DNA from: Rubrobacter xylanophilus
GTDB taxonomy: Bacteria; Actinomycetota; Rubrobacteria; Rubrobacterales; Rubrobacteraceae
Assembly (NCBI RefSeq): GCF_007164525.1
Contig: NZ_AP019791.1
Coordinates: 607,501 to 671,500 of the forward strand
DNA length: 64,000 nt
Direction: 5' to 3'
Part shown: piece by piece, positions 51,316 to 59,986 of the stretch
Layout of the letters: every line of letters begins with the position of its first letter
Position numbering within the stretch: the stretch's first letter is position 1
Translations under genes and position numbers: made by a program
The notes under the pieces: generated by a model
The model's input: the letters and a program-made list of their open reading frames with translations, nothing else
Databases searched by the model: none
What the model was told of the DNA's origin: nothing

Positions 51316-53428
51316 ACGGGGGCTGGGGGCAGCGGCGCGGAGCACGCTGCCGGATCTCCGCCGGAGGCCGGTGAACGAACTGCCGGGCGTGGGGCCCCGG
51401 ATAGAGCGGGCGCTCGGGGAGCTCGGCATCTCCTCGCTCGCCGACCTCATCACCCACTACCCCTCCCGCCACGAGGATCTCTCCAACGTCCGGAAGATCT
51501 CCGAGCTGCGGGTGGGGGAGCGGGCCACCGTCCTGGCACGGGTGACGGGCACCCGGCCCGTCGGCCGGCCCGTCCGGGGCCGGTATCCGGGGTTTACTGC
51601 CCAGCTCTACGACGGTACCGGCTACATCCCCGCCGTCGTGTGGGGACGCCACTGGCTGCAGGGGCAGCTCGTTCCCGGCGCCCGGGTGGTGGCGTCGGGG
51701 GAGGTTCAGCGGCGCTACGGGATACAGCTCGCCGTCCGGAACATCGAGCTGTTGGACGGCGAGGAGGGGAACGCGGGGCCTCACGCGGGGCGCTTCGTGC
51801 CCGTCTACCCGGCCAACCGGCACATCCCGCCGCGCAGGATCAGAACCCTCGTCCACCGGGCGCTGTCTTTGGCGGGCAGGATACTCGACCCTCTCCCGGC
51901 AGGTCTGCTCGCCCGGCAGAGGTTGCCGGCGCTCCACGACGCCATCCACGAGATGCACTTCCCCCACGACCGGCGCTCGCTGCAGGCCGCGATGCGGCGC
52001 CTGGTCTTCCAGGAGCTCTTCCTGATCCAGGCGGCTCTGGCCGCCCGCAAGGCCCACGCCGCCCGCTACGAGAGGGGGCGCTCCCACGCCGGCGACGGCT
52101 CGCTGCTGAACCCCTACCTGGAGGGGCTGCCCTTCGGCTTCACCAAAGCCCAGCAGCGGGTGCTGGAGGAGATCCTCCGGGACATGCGCTCCGAGAGGCC
52201 CATGCGCCGCCTGCTTCAGGGTGACGTGGGCAGCGGCAAGACCGCGGTCGCCGTCGCCGCCCTCCTCACCGCCGTGGAGGCCGGGGGGCAGGGGGCGCTC
52301 ATGGCTCCCACCGAGGTGCTTGCCGAGCAGCACTACCTCTCCATCTCCGGCGCCCTGGCGGATCTGCCCGTGAGGGTTGTCCTGCTCACCGGCTCGCAGG
52401 GGGCCGCCCGGCGGCGCGAGGCGCTCGAAGCCTTGCGCTCGGGGGAGGCCCAGATCGCCGTGGGCACCCACGCCCTCATCCAGAAGGAGGTGGACTTCAG
52501 GGACCTCTCGCTCGTGGTCGTCGACGAGCAGCACCGCTTCGGGGTGGGCCAGCGGACCACCATCCGGGAGAAGGGGCGGACGCCGGACACCCTGATCATG
52601 ACGGCTACCCCCATCCCGCGCACCCTCTCGCTCACCCTCTACGGAGATCTCGAGGTTTCGGTCATCGACGAGCTGCCGCCCGGGCGCAAGCCGGTGCAGA
52701 CCCGCCTGGTGCCGCTCGCACGTCGCGAGGAGGCCTACGAAGAGGTCCGGCGGGAGCTCGAGAAAGGCCGGCAGGCGTACGTGATCTGTCCGCTCGTCGA
52801 GGAGTCCGAGGCCCTGGAGGAGGTGCGGGCCGCCGAGGAGCTCTACGAGGAGCTGCGGCGGGAGATCTTCCCGGGGCGCAGCGTCGGCCTCTTGCACGGC
52901 CGGATGCGCCCGCAGGAGAAGCGGGAGGCGATGGCCGCCTTCCGGGAAGGTGAGACGGAGGTGCTCGTCGCGACCGTGGTGGTCGAAGTGGGAGTGGACG
53001 TCCCCAACGCCAGCGTCATCGTCATCGAGGGGGCCGAACGCTTCGGTCTCTCCCAGCTGCACCAGCTGCGGGGGCGCGTCTGCCGGGGAACCCACCCCCC
53101 GAAGTGCCTCCTCGTCGCCGACCCCGCCACCGAGGAGGCCGGGCGGCGCCTCGAGGCCCTCGTCGAGCACCAGGACGGTTTCCGGCTCTCCGAGGTGGAC
53201 CTGGCGATCCGGGGCGAGGGTACCCTCTTCGGCAGCCGCCAGAGCGGGGTCCCGGACCTCAAGGTCGCCAAGCTCCTGCGCGACGTGGAGATCCTTGTCG
53301 AGGCCCGCCGCGAGGCCTTCGACCTCGTCGCCGGCGACCCTTCCCTCCGTGATCCCCTCCACCGTCCGCTCCGGCGCGAGATCCGCGAGGTGCTCGGCCA
53401 CGACGTGGAGTGGCTGTTCAGGGAATGA
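51296..53428 (+). CDS. recG: ATP-dependent DNA helicase RecG
   Basis: RecG (710 residues) remodels stalled replication forks. It has an N-terminal wedge domain (LPGVGPRIERALGELGI, then the OB fold RATVLARVTG), Walker A GDVGSGKTAVA near 305-315, motif II DEQH near 408-411, TATPIPRTL, and the RecG-specific HQLRGRVCRG. Cys596 replaces the first glycine of the usual GRVGRG in motif VI. The ATG lies inside degV, and the stop overlaps rsmD (ATGA). Confidence 0.97.
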   Translation: MAWPSSRRGLGAAARSTLPDLRRRPVNELPGVGPRIERALGELGISSLADLITHYPSRHEDLSNVRKISELRVGERATVLARVTGTRPVGRPVRGRYPGFTAQLYDGTGYIPAVVWGRHWLQGQLVPGARVVASGEVQRRYGIQLAVRNIELLDGEEGNAGPHAGRFVPVYPANRHIPPRRIRTLVHRALSLAGRILDPLPAGLLARQRLPALHDAIHEMHFPHDRRSLQAAMRRLVFQELFLIQAALAARKAHAARYERGRSHAGDGSLLNPYLEGLPFGFTKAQQRVLEEILRDMRSERPMRRLLQGDVGSGKTAVAVAALLTAVEAGGQGALMAPTEVLAEQHYLSISGALADLPVRVVLLTGSQGAARRREALEALRSGEAQIAVGTHALIQKEVDFRDLSLVVVDEQHRFGVGQRTTIREKGRTPDTLIMTATPIPRTLSLTLYGDLEVSVIDELPPGRKPVQTRLVPLARREEAYEEVRRELEKGRQAYVICPLVEESEALEEVRAAEELYEELRREIFPGRSVGLLHGRMRPQEKREAMAAFREGETEVLVATVVVEVGVDVPNASVIVIEGAERFGLSQLHQLRGRVCRGTHPPKCLLVADPATEEAGRRLEALVEHQDGFRLSEVDLAIRGEGTLFGSRQSGVPDLKVAKLLRDVEILVEARREAFDLVAGDPSLRDPLHRPLRREIREVLGHDVEWLFRE

Positions 53429-53967
53429 GGGTGATCTCCGGGGAGGCCCGCGGCGTCCGGCTCGCCCCCGCCCCCAGGGGCGTCCGTCCCACCTCCGACC
53501 GGGTGCGGGAGAGCCTCTTCAACGCCCTCGGCCAGTTCTTCGAGGGCGGGGAGGTGCTGGACCTCTACGCCGGAACCGGCGCCCTCGGCATCGAGGCCCT
53601 CAGCCGCGGCTGCCACCGGGCCACCTTCGTGGAGAAAAACCCCCGAGCCGCCGCGACCATCCGGGAGAACCTCAAGAGGACCGGCCTCGAAGGGCGGGCC
53701 CGGGTCGTCGTGGGCGACGCCGTGCGGGAGATGGAGCGCCTCCGGCGCGATGGCAAGGTATTCAATTTGATCTTCGCGGACCCTCCGTATAGAATCGCGG
53801 CTACCGGGGCGGAGGGGCTTCTGAGGCGTGCCGAGGCCCTGCTCGCCCCTGGCGGACGTTTTATACTGGAGAGCGGCGAGGAGCCGGCGCTGGCAGAGAA
53901 AAAAGGAGAGACGCGCCGCTACGGCGGCACGTTCGTCACCATCTTCGAGAGGTCCGAGGCAAAGTGA
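53425..53967 (+). CDS. rsmD: 16S rRNA (guanine966-N2)-methyltransferase RsmD
   Basis: RsmD (180 residues) methylates G966 of 16S rRNA. It has MRVISGEARGVRLAPAPRGVRPTSDRVRESLFN at the N-terminus, the SAM loop LDLYAGTGALGIEALSRG and the catalytic FADPPYR. ATG 53425 overlaps the recG stop. A start 15 nt upstream is in frame but has no support. Its stop overlaps the coaD GTG. The pair rsmD-coaD is common across bacteria. Confidence 0.96.
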   Translation: MRVISGEARGVRLAPAPRGVRPTSDRVRESLFNALGQFFEGGEVLDLYAGTGALGIEALSRGCHRATFVEKNPRAAATIRENLKRTGLEGRARVVVGDAVREMERLRRDGKVFNLIFADPPYRIAATGAEGLLRRAEALLAPGGRFILESGEEPALAEKKGETRRYGGTFVTIFERSEAK

Positions 53968-54458
53968 ACGTTGCGATCTGTCCCGGAAGCTTCGACCCCA
54001 TAACCACCGGACACCTGGACGTGATCCGGCGGGCGGCGAAGCTCTTCGACCACGTGGTGGTGGCGGTGGGCAGCAACCTCCGCAAGCAGCCCCGGCTTCC
54101 GGCCGCCGAGCGGGCCCGGCTCATCGAGAAGGTCGTCGCGGACCTCGAGAACGTCTCCGTGGAGGTCATGGAGGGGTTGCTCGTGGACTTCGCCCGCGAG
54201 CAGGGGGCGCGGGTAGTGGTCAAGGGGTTGCGGGCCGTCTCGGACTTCGAGTCCGAGTTCGAGCAGGCGCAGCTCAACCGGACCCTCTACCCGGAGCTGG
54301 AGACCGTCTTTATAATGTCCGCTTCGCAACACAGCTTCCTCTCCTCCAGCGCGGTCAGGGAGATAGCCGCGCTCGGCGGTGACGTGCGCGGGTTGGTGCC
54401 GGACGGGATACTCGAGACCGTCCGGCAGATATACTCCCGCTCGGACGGTAAGATATAG
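53964..54458 (+). CDS. coaD: Phosphopantetheine adenylyltransferase
   Basis: CoaD (164 residues) makes dephospho-CoA from ATP and 4'-phosphopantetheine. It carries the nucleotidyltransferase signature GSFDPITTGHLDVIRRA (T/HxGH), RLIEKVV, KGLRAVSDFESEFEQA and the ISSS-like FLSSSAVREIA. The start is GTG overlapping the rsmD stop. The CoA it supplies feeds acyl carrier protein maturation for the fab cluster downstream. Confidence 0.97.
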   Translation: MNVAICPGSFDPITTGHLDVIRRAAKLFDHVVVAVGSNLRKQPRLPAAERARLIEKVVADLENVSVEVMEGLLVDFAREQGARVVVKGLRAVSDFESEFEQAQLNRTLYPELETVFIMSASQHSFLSSSAVREIAALGGDVRGLVPDGILETVRQIYSRSDGKI

Positions 54459-54488
54459 GGACTATACGGCGATGAAGGACAGGTTGGG

Positions 54489-54947
54489 ATGGACGTACTG
54501 GTGCTGATAGACAGGCTGGAGGAGCTGGTGGAGGAGGCCAGGAGCTTCCCCGGCTTCGGCAACACGGCTATGATCGACCGGGACGCCGCCTTCGACATCA
54601 TAGACCAGATGCGCCAGACGATCCCCGAGGAGCTCAAGCAGGCGCGCTGGATCGTCAAGGAGCGCCAGGCGATGCTCGACGAGGCGCGCAGCGAGAGCGA
54701 CCGCATCATCCGGATGGCCCAGGAGGAGGCCGAGAGGATCACCTCCGAGGAGGAGATCCTCAAGCGCGCCGAGAAGCGCAGCGCGGAGATCATGGAGGAG
54801 GCCCGCCGCCGGGAACGGGAGATCCGGCTCGGCGCCGAGGATTACGCCGACGAGGTGCTCGCCAACCTGGAGGAGAACCTGGCCCGTCTGCTGGAGGCCG
54901 TGCAGCGGGGGCGCTCGAAGCTGCAGGGCGTCCAGGAAGAGCAGTGA
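54489..54947 (+). CDS. SepIVA/DivIVA-like coiled-coil protein
   Basis: This is a 152-residue, almost fully helical acidic coiled coil. It opens MDVLVLIDRLEELVEEARSF and contains IDRDAAFDIIDQMRQTIPEELKQARWIV, then a long EEAERITSEEEILKRAEKR region. Mycobacteria encode a similar coiled-coil septation factor (SepIVA) next to a DUF177 gene and rnc. Here it also precedes a DUF177 (yceD) gene. By synteny it may organise polar growth or septation. AGGACAGG precedes the ATG. Confidence 0.75.
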   Translation: MDVLVLIDRLEELVEEARSFPGFGNTAMIDRDAAFDIIDQMRQTIPEELKQARWIVKERQAMLDEARSESDRIIRMAQEEAERITSEEEILKRAEKRSAEIMEEARRREREIRLGAEDYADEVLANLEENLARLLEAVQRGRSKLQGVQEEQ

Positions 54948-54949
54948 GA

Positions 54950-54955
54950 TAGAAT
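54950..54955 (+). promoter_or_regulatory. Leaderless -10 box of yceD-rpmF
   Basis: TAGAAT ends exactly 7 nt before the ATG of yceD and begins 2 nt after the upstream stop. There is only a weak AAGGG between. Confidence 0.5.
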
Positions 54956-54962
54956 AAGGGCC

Positions 54963-55421
54963 ATGAACGAGTTGATCTTTCTCCGGCGTCCCGGCGCCGA
55001 GGTCGGCGAGCAGCGCGAGTACCGCTCCACCTTCGAGGTCGAGCCCTTCGACCTGCACGGCCGCCACCACGAGGTGACGGACGCCGAGGCGGAGGTTACG
55101 GTCACCCGGCTCTCGGACGGGGTGCATCTGGACCTCGAGGTGCGCGCCACGGTGCACACCACCTGCGATCGGACCCTGCAGCCGGTGGAGCTTCCCATGC
55201 GCTTCGGGGATTCGGAGTTCGTCTCCCGCCCGAACGACGAGGAGCTCGCCGTGAAGGACTGGATGCTGGACGTGCCCGGTTATGCCCGGCGCGCGTTGCC
55301 GACCGAGATTCCGATGCAGGTCTTCGCCCCCGGCACCGAGCCGGTGCGTCCCGCGGACGAGGAAGAGGAGCTGGACCCCCGATGGAGCGGGCTCCGGGGC
55401 CTCTTCGGGCCGGACCGGTAG
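54963..55421 (+). CDS. yceD: YceD/DUF177 family protein
   Basis: This 152-residue DUF177 protein (EVEPFDLHGRHHEVTDAEAEVTVTRL; LEVRATVHTTCDRTLQPVE; the acidic EEEELDPRW) lies directly before rpmF, as in most bacteria. The family is implicated in 23S rRNA maturation and large-subunit assembly. Only the THTTCDR-type cysteine of the usual CxRC motif is seen. Transcription can begin at its own start codon. Confidence 0.92.
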   Translation: MNELIFLRRPGAEVGEQREYRSTFEVEPFDLHGRHHEVTDAEAEVTVTRLSDGVHLDLEVRATVHTTCDRTLQPVELPMRFGDSEFVSRPNDEELAVKDWMLDVPGYARRALPTEIPMQVFAPGTEPVRPADEEEELDPRWSGLRGLFGPDR

Positions 55422-55457
55422 GATAGTTGTCGACGAGAACACCAGGAGGTAGCTTTC

Positions 55458-55643
55458 ATGGCCGTACCCAAGAAGAAGACCTCGCGAGCCCGCAGGGACC
55501 GGCGCCGCTCGCACCACGCTCTGCGGGGCCCGGGGATGGTGGCCTGTCCGAACTGCGGCGAGATGCGCCTGCCCCACCGGGTCTGCCCCGAGTGCGGCTA
55601 CTACAAGGGGCGCACGGTCGTCGCCGTGGAGGCCGTAGAGTAG
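55458..55643 (+). CDS. rpmF: 50S ribosomal protein L32, zinc-binding form
   Basis: L32 (61 residues) has the basic N-terminus [20 protein letters not shown] and the zinc ribbon [20 protein letters not shown] (two CxxC). AGGAGGT is 8 nt before the ATG. It sits between yceD and plsX, the classical yceD-rpmF-plsX-fab order. Confidence 0.97.
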   Translation: MAVPKKKTSRARRDRRRSHHALRGPGMVACPNCGEMRLPHRVCPECGYYKGRTVVAVEAVE

Positions 55644-55671
55644 CCGCGTCCGCCCCGCTCTCCTTCCTGCG

Positions 55672-56679
55672 GTGCGCATCGCGGTAGACGCTCTTGGCGG
55701 CGACAACGCGCCGCAGGAGATCGTCGCCGGCACGCTGTCCGCCGCCCGCCGGCTTCCGGGGGCGAACTTCGTGCTGGTGGGAGAACCCGGCGTGATTGGC
55801 CCGTTGCTCGAGAGGGCTCCCCGGAACGTGGCTCTGCAGGCTTCGGGTGGTGCCGTCCGGATGGACGAGGAGCCCGCGACGGCTCTCCGCTCGCGACCCG
55901 ACGCGAGCGTCTCCGTAGCCGCCCGGCTGCTTCGCTCCGGGGAGGCCGACGCCCTCTTCTCCGCCGGCAACACCGGTGCGACGGTGGCGGCGGCGCTGCT
56001 GCACCTCGGAAGGATCGAGGGCTGCCGCCGGCCGGCCATAGCCACCGTGCTGCCCTTCTCGCACCCCACCCTGCTGCTGGACGTGGGGGCGACGGTGGCC
56101 TGCCGGGCGCAGGACCTGCTGAATTTCGCTATCCTTGGCAGCGTGTTCGCGAAGCGTTATCTCGAGACTGAGGGCGCGCCCCGCGTGGGCCTGCTGAACG
56201 TCGGTGAGGAGCCCGGCAAGGGGCACGACCTCGCCCGGGAGGCTCACCGGCTCATCGCCGAGAGCCCGCAGATAGCCTTCGTCGGCAACGTGGAGGGCCG
56301 GGACCTCGGCTCGGGCAAGGCCGACGTGGTGGTCACCGACGGCTTCACCGGCAACGCCGTCCTCAAGACCGCAGAGGGGGTGGCCCGCGAGTGCCTGCGG
56401 CTCGTCAGGGACGCGCTCTACGGAAGCCTCGTCGGGCGGGTCGCGGCCCTCGCTGCTCGTCCCCGGCTGCTTGCGGTCAGGGACCAGGTGGACCCGGAGA
56501 ACTACGGGGGCTCTTTCCTGCTCGGCGTGAGGGGACCCGTGGTCATCGGGCACGGCAACTCGACCGCCCGCGGGGTCGAGAACGCCCTGGTTGGGATCGT
56601 GCGTGCGGGCGGCGGTCTGGTGTACGAGTTAGAAGCGGTCCTCTCGCGCCGGCAGACCGTCCGCGAGGAGGGGGCTTGA
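55672..56679 (+). CDS. plsX: Phosphate acyltransferase PlsX
   Basis: PlsX (335 residues) interconverts acyl-ACP and acyl-phosphate for phospholipid synthesis. It shows [81 protein letters not shown] and [13 protein letters not shown]. It starts at GTG. The acyl-phosphate it uses is also the product of the FakA/FakB pair encoded upstream. Its stop overlaps the fabH TTG. Confidence 0.97.
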   Translation: MRIAVDALGGDNAPQEIVAGTLSAARRLPGANFVLVGEPGVIGPLLERAPRNVALQASGGAVRMDEEPATALRSRPDASVSVAARLLRSGEADALFSAGNTGATVAAALLHLGRIEGCRRPAIATVLPFSHPTLLLDVGATVACRAQDLLNFAILGSVFAKRYLETEGAPRVGLLNVGEEPGKGHDLAREAHRLIAESPQIAFVGNVEGRDLGSGKADVVVTDGFTGNAVLKTAEGVARECLRLVRDALYGSLVGRVAALAARPRLLAVRDQVDPENYGGSFLLGVRGPVVIGHGNSTARGVENALVGIVRAGGGLVYELEAVLSRRQTVREEGA

Positions 56680-57623
56680 ACCGCGCCTACGGCAAGATGC
56701 TCGGGGTCGGCCGGGCGCTGGGGAGCCGGGTGGTGACTAACCGGGATCTCGAGGCCGTGCTGGACACGAGCGACGAGTGGATCTCGACCCGCACCGGCAT
56801 AAAGGAGCGCCGCTTCGTCGCCGGGGGGGAGAACTGCGTCACCCTGGCCGTCGAGGCCTCGCGGCGGGCGCTGGAGCACGCCGGCGTCCCGGGCTCCTCC
56901 GTGGACCTGATCGTCTGCGCGACCTCTACCAACCCCGAGTCCATGCCCTCCGTGGCCTGCCTCGTGGGGGAGGCCGTCGGTGCGGCGGGAGCGGGGGCGA
57001 TGGACATCTCCGCCGCCTGCGCGGGCTTCTCCTACGCGGCTTCGGTCGCCGGGTCCATGCTCGCCTCCGGCATCGCAAGCCGCGTGCTGCTCGTGGGGGC
57101 CGACGAGATGACCTCCATCGTGGACGTCAGAGATCGCTCCACCGGCATCCTCTTCGGCGATGGGGCCGGGGCCGTGGTCCTCGACCGCGGGGACGGGAGC
57201 TCCGGCTTTGTGGACCACATCCTCGGGGCCGACGGGCGCATGGCCCCGCTTGGCAGGGCCGGACACCCGGGCGACGGCAGGAGGCCGCTCTACCAGAACG
57301 GGCGCGAGATCTTCCGCTTCGCCGTCCGGATGTTCCCCGAGATGGTGGAGAAGATCATGGCCCGCAACGGCATCTCGCCCGATGAGGTGCAGTACATCAT
57401 CCCGCATCAGGCAAATGCACGCATAATACAGGCGGCGTCCCGCAAGCTGGAGGTTCCGGAGGAGAAGCTGGTGGTGAACGTGGACCGCTTCGGCAACACT
57501 TCGGCGGCCAGCATCCCGCTCTCCTACCCGGACATCTACGACGGGCTGGAGCCGGGGAGGTACATCATCACGGTGGGCTTCGGTTTCGGGCTCACCTGGG
57601 CGGCAAACCTGTACAGGATCTAG
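56676..57623 (+). CDS. fabH: 3-oxoacyl-ACP synthase III
   Basis: FabH (315 residues) starts fatty acid chains by condensing an acyl-CoA primer with malonyl-ACP. The catalytic triad is Cys115 ([11 protein letters not shown]), His244 ([10 protein letters not shown]) and Asn274 ([13 protein letters not shown]). TTG overlaps the plsX stop (TTGA). The frame open further upstream is antisense-like shadow within plsX. The protein has the length of branched-chain-type bacterial FabH enzymes. Primer preference cannot be read by eye. Confidence 0.97.
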   Translation: MNRAYGKMLGVGRALGSRVVTNRDLEAVLDTSDEWISTRTGIKERRFVAGGENCVTLAVEASRRALEHAGVPGSSVDLIVCATSTNPESMPSVACLVGEAVGAAGAGAMDISAACAGFSYAASVAGSMLASGIASRVLLVGADEMTSIVDVRDRSTGILFGDGAGAVVLDRGDGSSGFVDHILGADGRMAPLGRAGHPGDGRRPLYQNGREIFRFAVRMFPEMVEKIMARNGISPDEVQYIIPHQANARIIQAASRKLEVPEEKLVVNVDRFGNTSAASIPLSYPDIYDGLEPGRYIITVGFGFGLTWAANLYRI

Positions 57624-57650
57624 GGTACCGGAACGGAGAGGGGGGATGCT

Positions 57651-58472
57651 TTGGCAGGCAGGCTGGCTGTGGTGTTCCCGGGGCAGGGCACCTCGGGTGA
57701 GCAGGCCGGGGGCGAGGCGTGGGAGCTGGCCCGCGGCCGCGCGGCGGGTGACGAGGTGCCCTACCAGCTGCGGGTCTTCGCTGCGTCGATGGATCTCTTC
57801 AGCGGGCTCCGGGGGTCGGGGGTGTGGCCAGACGTGGTGTCCGGGCACTCTCTCGGGGAGTACGCCGCCGCCGTGGCGGCGGGGAGTCTCGGGTTGGAGG
57901 ATGCGGTGGAGCTCGTGGCCGAGAGGGACCGGCTGATGACGCTGGCCTCCCGGAAAAACCCGGGCGTCATGGTCGCGGTGGTGGGTGTGGATCCCGGCGA
58001 GGTCTCCCGGGCCGCCGAGGAGACCGAGGGGGTGGTGGTGGCGGCCAACTTCAACAGTCCCCGGCAGACCGTGATCTCGGGGGAGCCTGGGGCCGTGGAG
58101 GCGGCGGCCGGCAAGGTCGGGGGGCGGAAGATCCGGCTGAACGTCGCCGGGGCCTTCCACTCTCCGCTCATGCGGGAGGCTGCTCTCGAGATGGAGGGCC
58201 TCCTCGCCGGGGTGACCTTCCGGGATCCGGAGGTGCCGATGATCAGCGGTGCCGACGGGTCGGTGCTCGAGAGGGGGGAGGAGGTGCGGCTCGCGCTGCA
58301 GCGTCAGATGCTCTCCCCCGTGCGGTGGGTGGCCGTGGTCGAGCGGATGGTGGAGCTTGGGGTTCGGGAGGTCGTCGAGGCTGGGGAGGACGGGACCCTC
58401 ACCCGGATGCTCCGGGACTTCCGGAGAAAAGATCTGCGGGGGAGGCGAGCGGGGGAGGTGATCTCTGCGTGA
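57651..58472 (+). CDS. fabD: Malonyl-CoA:ACP transacylase
   Basis: FabD (273 residues, at the short end for the family) moves malonyl groups from CoA to ACP. It has the N-terminal FPGQG, the nucleophile Ser67 in [10 protein letters not shown], His170 in AGAFHSPLM and [13 protein letters not shown]. The N-terminal helix region between FPGQG and GHSLG is compressed compared with E. coli FabD. It starts at TTG after GGAGAGGGGGG. The stop overlaps fabZ (GTGA). Confidence 0.95.
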   Translation: MAGRLAVVFPGQGTSGEQAGGEAWELARGRAAGDEVPYQLRVFAASMDLFSGLRGSGVWPDVVSGHSLGEYAAAVAAGSLGLEDAVELVAERDRLMTLASRKNPGVMVAVVGVDPGEVSRAAEETEGVVVAANFNSPRQTVISGEPGAVEAAAGKVGGRKIRLNVAGAFHSPLMREAALEMEGLLAGVTFRDPEVPMISGADGSVLERGEEVRLALQRQMLSPVRWVAVVERMVELGVREVVEAGEDGTLTRMLRDFRRKDLRGRRAGEVISA

Positions 58473-58921
58473 GGGCGCCGCTGGGACCGGCCGAGATCCG
58501 CGAGCTCATCCCGCACCGCTATCCCTTCCTGCTGGTCGACAGGATCGAAGAGCTCGAGCCCGGCGTCCGGGCGGTGGGTGTCAAGTGCGTGACCCAGAAC
58601 GAGCCCTTCTTCCAGGGGCACTTTCCGGACTACCCGGTCATGCCCGGGGTGCTCATCGTGGAGGCCATGGCGCAGGTCGGGGCCGTGGGGGTCATGGCGG
58701 TGGAGAAGTACCGCCGGAAGCTCGCGCTCTTCGCCGGAATAGACGGGGTCCGGTTCAGGAGGCAGGTCGTGCCCGGGGACGTGCTCCGGATGGAGGTCGA
58801 GATAGGCAACCTCAGGGGCCGGGTGGGGCGCGGCCGGGGACGGGCCTTCGTGGGCGGGGAGCGGGCGTGCGAGGCGGAGCTCATGTTCGCGTTCGCCGAG
58901 AGGAGGGAGGAGAGCCGATGA
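58469..58921 (+). CDS. fabZ: 3-hydroxyacyl-ACP dehydratase FabZ
   Basis: This hot-dog-fold dehydratase (150 residues) has [16 protein letters not shown] and the catalytic pair His51 and Glu65 in [20 protein letters not shown]. Its length and sequence favour FabZ over FabA. No fabB partner is present to support an isomerase role. GTG overlaps the fabD stop and the stop overlaps fabG (ATGA). Confidence 0.96.
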   Translation: MRAPLGPAEIRELIPHRYPFLLVDRIEELEPGVRAVGVKCVTQNEPFFQGHFPDYPVMPGVLIVEAMAQVGAVGVMAVEKYRRKLALFAGIDGVRFRRQVVPGDVLRMEVEIGNLRGRVGRGRGRAFVGGERACEAELMFAFAERREESR

Positions 58922-59664
58922 TAGCCGAAGGGAGGGTCGCGATCGTCACCGGGGGAGGCAGGGGCATCGGGCGGGCGGTCGCCGAGCGGCTCGCGCGAGA
59001 GGGGGCCCAGGTGGCGCTCTCCTACCGCTCCAACGACGCCGCCGCCGAGGAGACGGCGGAGCTGGTGCGCGGGGCGGGGGTCCGCTGCGAGCTCTTCAAG
59101 GGAGACGTCGCCTCCTCCGAAGAAGTGAAGGCCCTCTTCGAGGGGGTGAACGAGGCCTTCGGCAGGCTGGACATCCTCGTCAACAACGCGGGCATAACCC
59201 GGGACAACATCATGCTGCAGATGAAGGAGGAGGAGTTCGACGAGGTGCTCAGGACCAACCTCAGGGGCACCTACCTCTGCACCCGGGCGGCGCTGCGGCC
59301 CATGCTGCGGGCGCGGTGGGGGAGGATAATCAACATCAGCAGCGTCGTTGGGCTCGTGGGCAACGCCGGACAGGCCAACTACGCCGCCTCCAAGGCCGGG
59401 ATCATCGGCTTCACCAAGAGCGTTGCCCGGGAGGTGGCCCAGCGGGGCATCACCGTCAACGCCGTGGCCCCCGGGTACGTGGAGACCGAGCTGACCGGGA
59501 GCCTGCCGGAGGAGATAAAGCGGGGCATCCTCGGTCAGACGCCGGCCGGACGCTTCGGGGAGCCCGGGGAGGTCGCCGAGGTCGTCGCCTTCCTCGCCGG
59601 GGAGGGGGCCGGTTACGTCACCGGGCAGACCATCGCCGTCGACGGCGGCATGACCATGCACTAG
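58918..59664 (+). CDS. fabG: 3-oxoacyl-ACP reductase FabG
   Basis: This short-chain dehydrogenase (248 residues) has the NADPH loop TGGGRGIG at 11-18, NNAGIT at 89-94, the catalytic Ser142, Tyr155 and Lys159 ([14 protein letters not shown]), and the C-terminal [17 protein letters not shown]. Its place between fabZ and acpP supports the fatty-acid role over a generic SDR. The ATG overlaps the fabZ stop. Confidence 0.96.
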   Translation: MIAEGRVAIVTGGGRGIGRAVAERLAREGAQVALSYRSNDAAAEETAELVRGAGVRCELFKGDVASSEEVKALFEGVNEAFGRLDILVNNAGITRDNIMLQMKEEEFDEVLRTNLRGTYLCTRAALRPMLRARWGRIINISSVVGLVGNAGQANYAASKAGIIGFTKSVAREVAQRGITVNAVAPGYVETELTGSLPEEIKRGILGQTPAGRFGEPGEVAEVVAFLAGEGAGYVTGQTIAVDGGMTMH

Positions 59665-59676
59665 CGCAATTTGAGT

Positions 59677-59682
59677 TACACT
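59677..59682 (+). promoter_or_regulatory. -10 box upstream of acpP
   Basis: TACACT lies 58 nt before the acpP start. Exactly 7 nt after it is an ATG opening a 3-codon ORF (M-P-A-stop). The acpP leader would thus begin with a minimal leaderless ORF and end with AGGAGAGGAGAAGG. No FapR-type operator is visible. Confidence 0.4.
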
Positions 59683-59740
59683 ACGCGCTATGCCAGCATG
59701 AGTAAGTAGGGAGTATCTGTAGGACAGGAGAGGAGAAGGT

Positions 59741-59986
59741 TTGGATCGCGAAGAGATACTGCAGAAGATCCAGGAGATAACCGCCGACCGCCTCGGCGTC
59801 GACGAGAGCGAGGTCACCCCCGAGGCCTCCTTCAGGGAGGATCTGGAGGCCGACTCGCTCGATCTCGTCGAGCTCATCATGGAGCTCGAGGAGGCCTTTG
59901 GGATGGAGATCCCGGACGAGGAGGCCGAGAAGATCACCACCGTCGAGGAGGCCGTCGACTACGTGGTGGAGCACCAGACCGCGTGA
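59741..59986 (+). CDS. acpP: Acyl carrier protein
   Basis: ACP (81 residues), strongly acidic, has the phosphopantetheine serine Ser39 in [13 protein letters not shown]. It carries growing acyl chains between the Fab enzymes. It starts at TTG after a strong AGGAGAGGAGAAGG site, which would allow the high expression ACP needs. Its stop overlaps the fabF GTG. Confidence 0.98.
   Translation: MDREEILQKIQEITADRLGVDESEVTPEASFREDLEADSLDLVELIMELEEAFGMEIPDEEAEKITTVEEAVDYVVEHQTA

Noticed and set aside
57651-58472. fabD as a truncated pseudogene because it is short
   Set aside because: The nucleophile serine, catalytic histidine and C-terminal ferredoxin-like region are intact and both ends overlap or abut operon neighbours, so it is a compact functional form.
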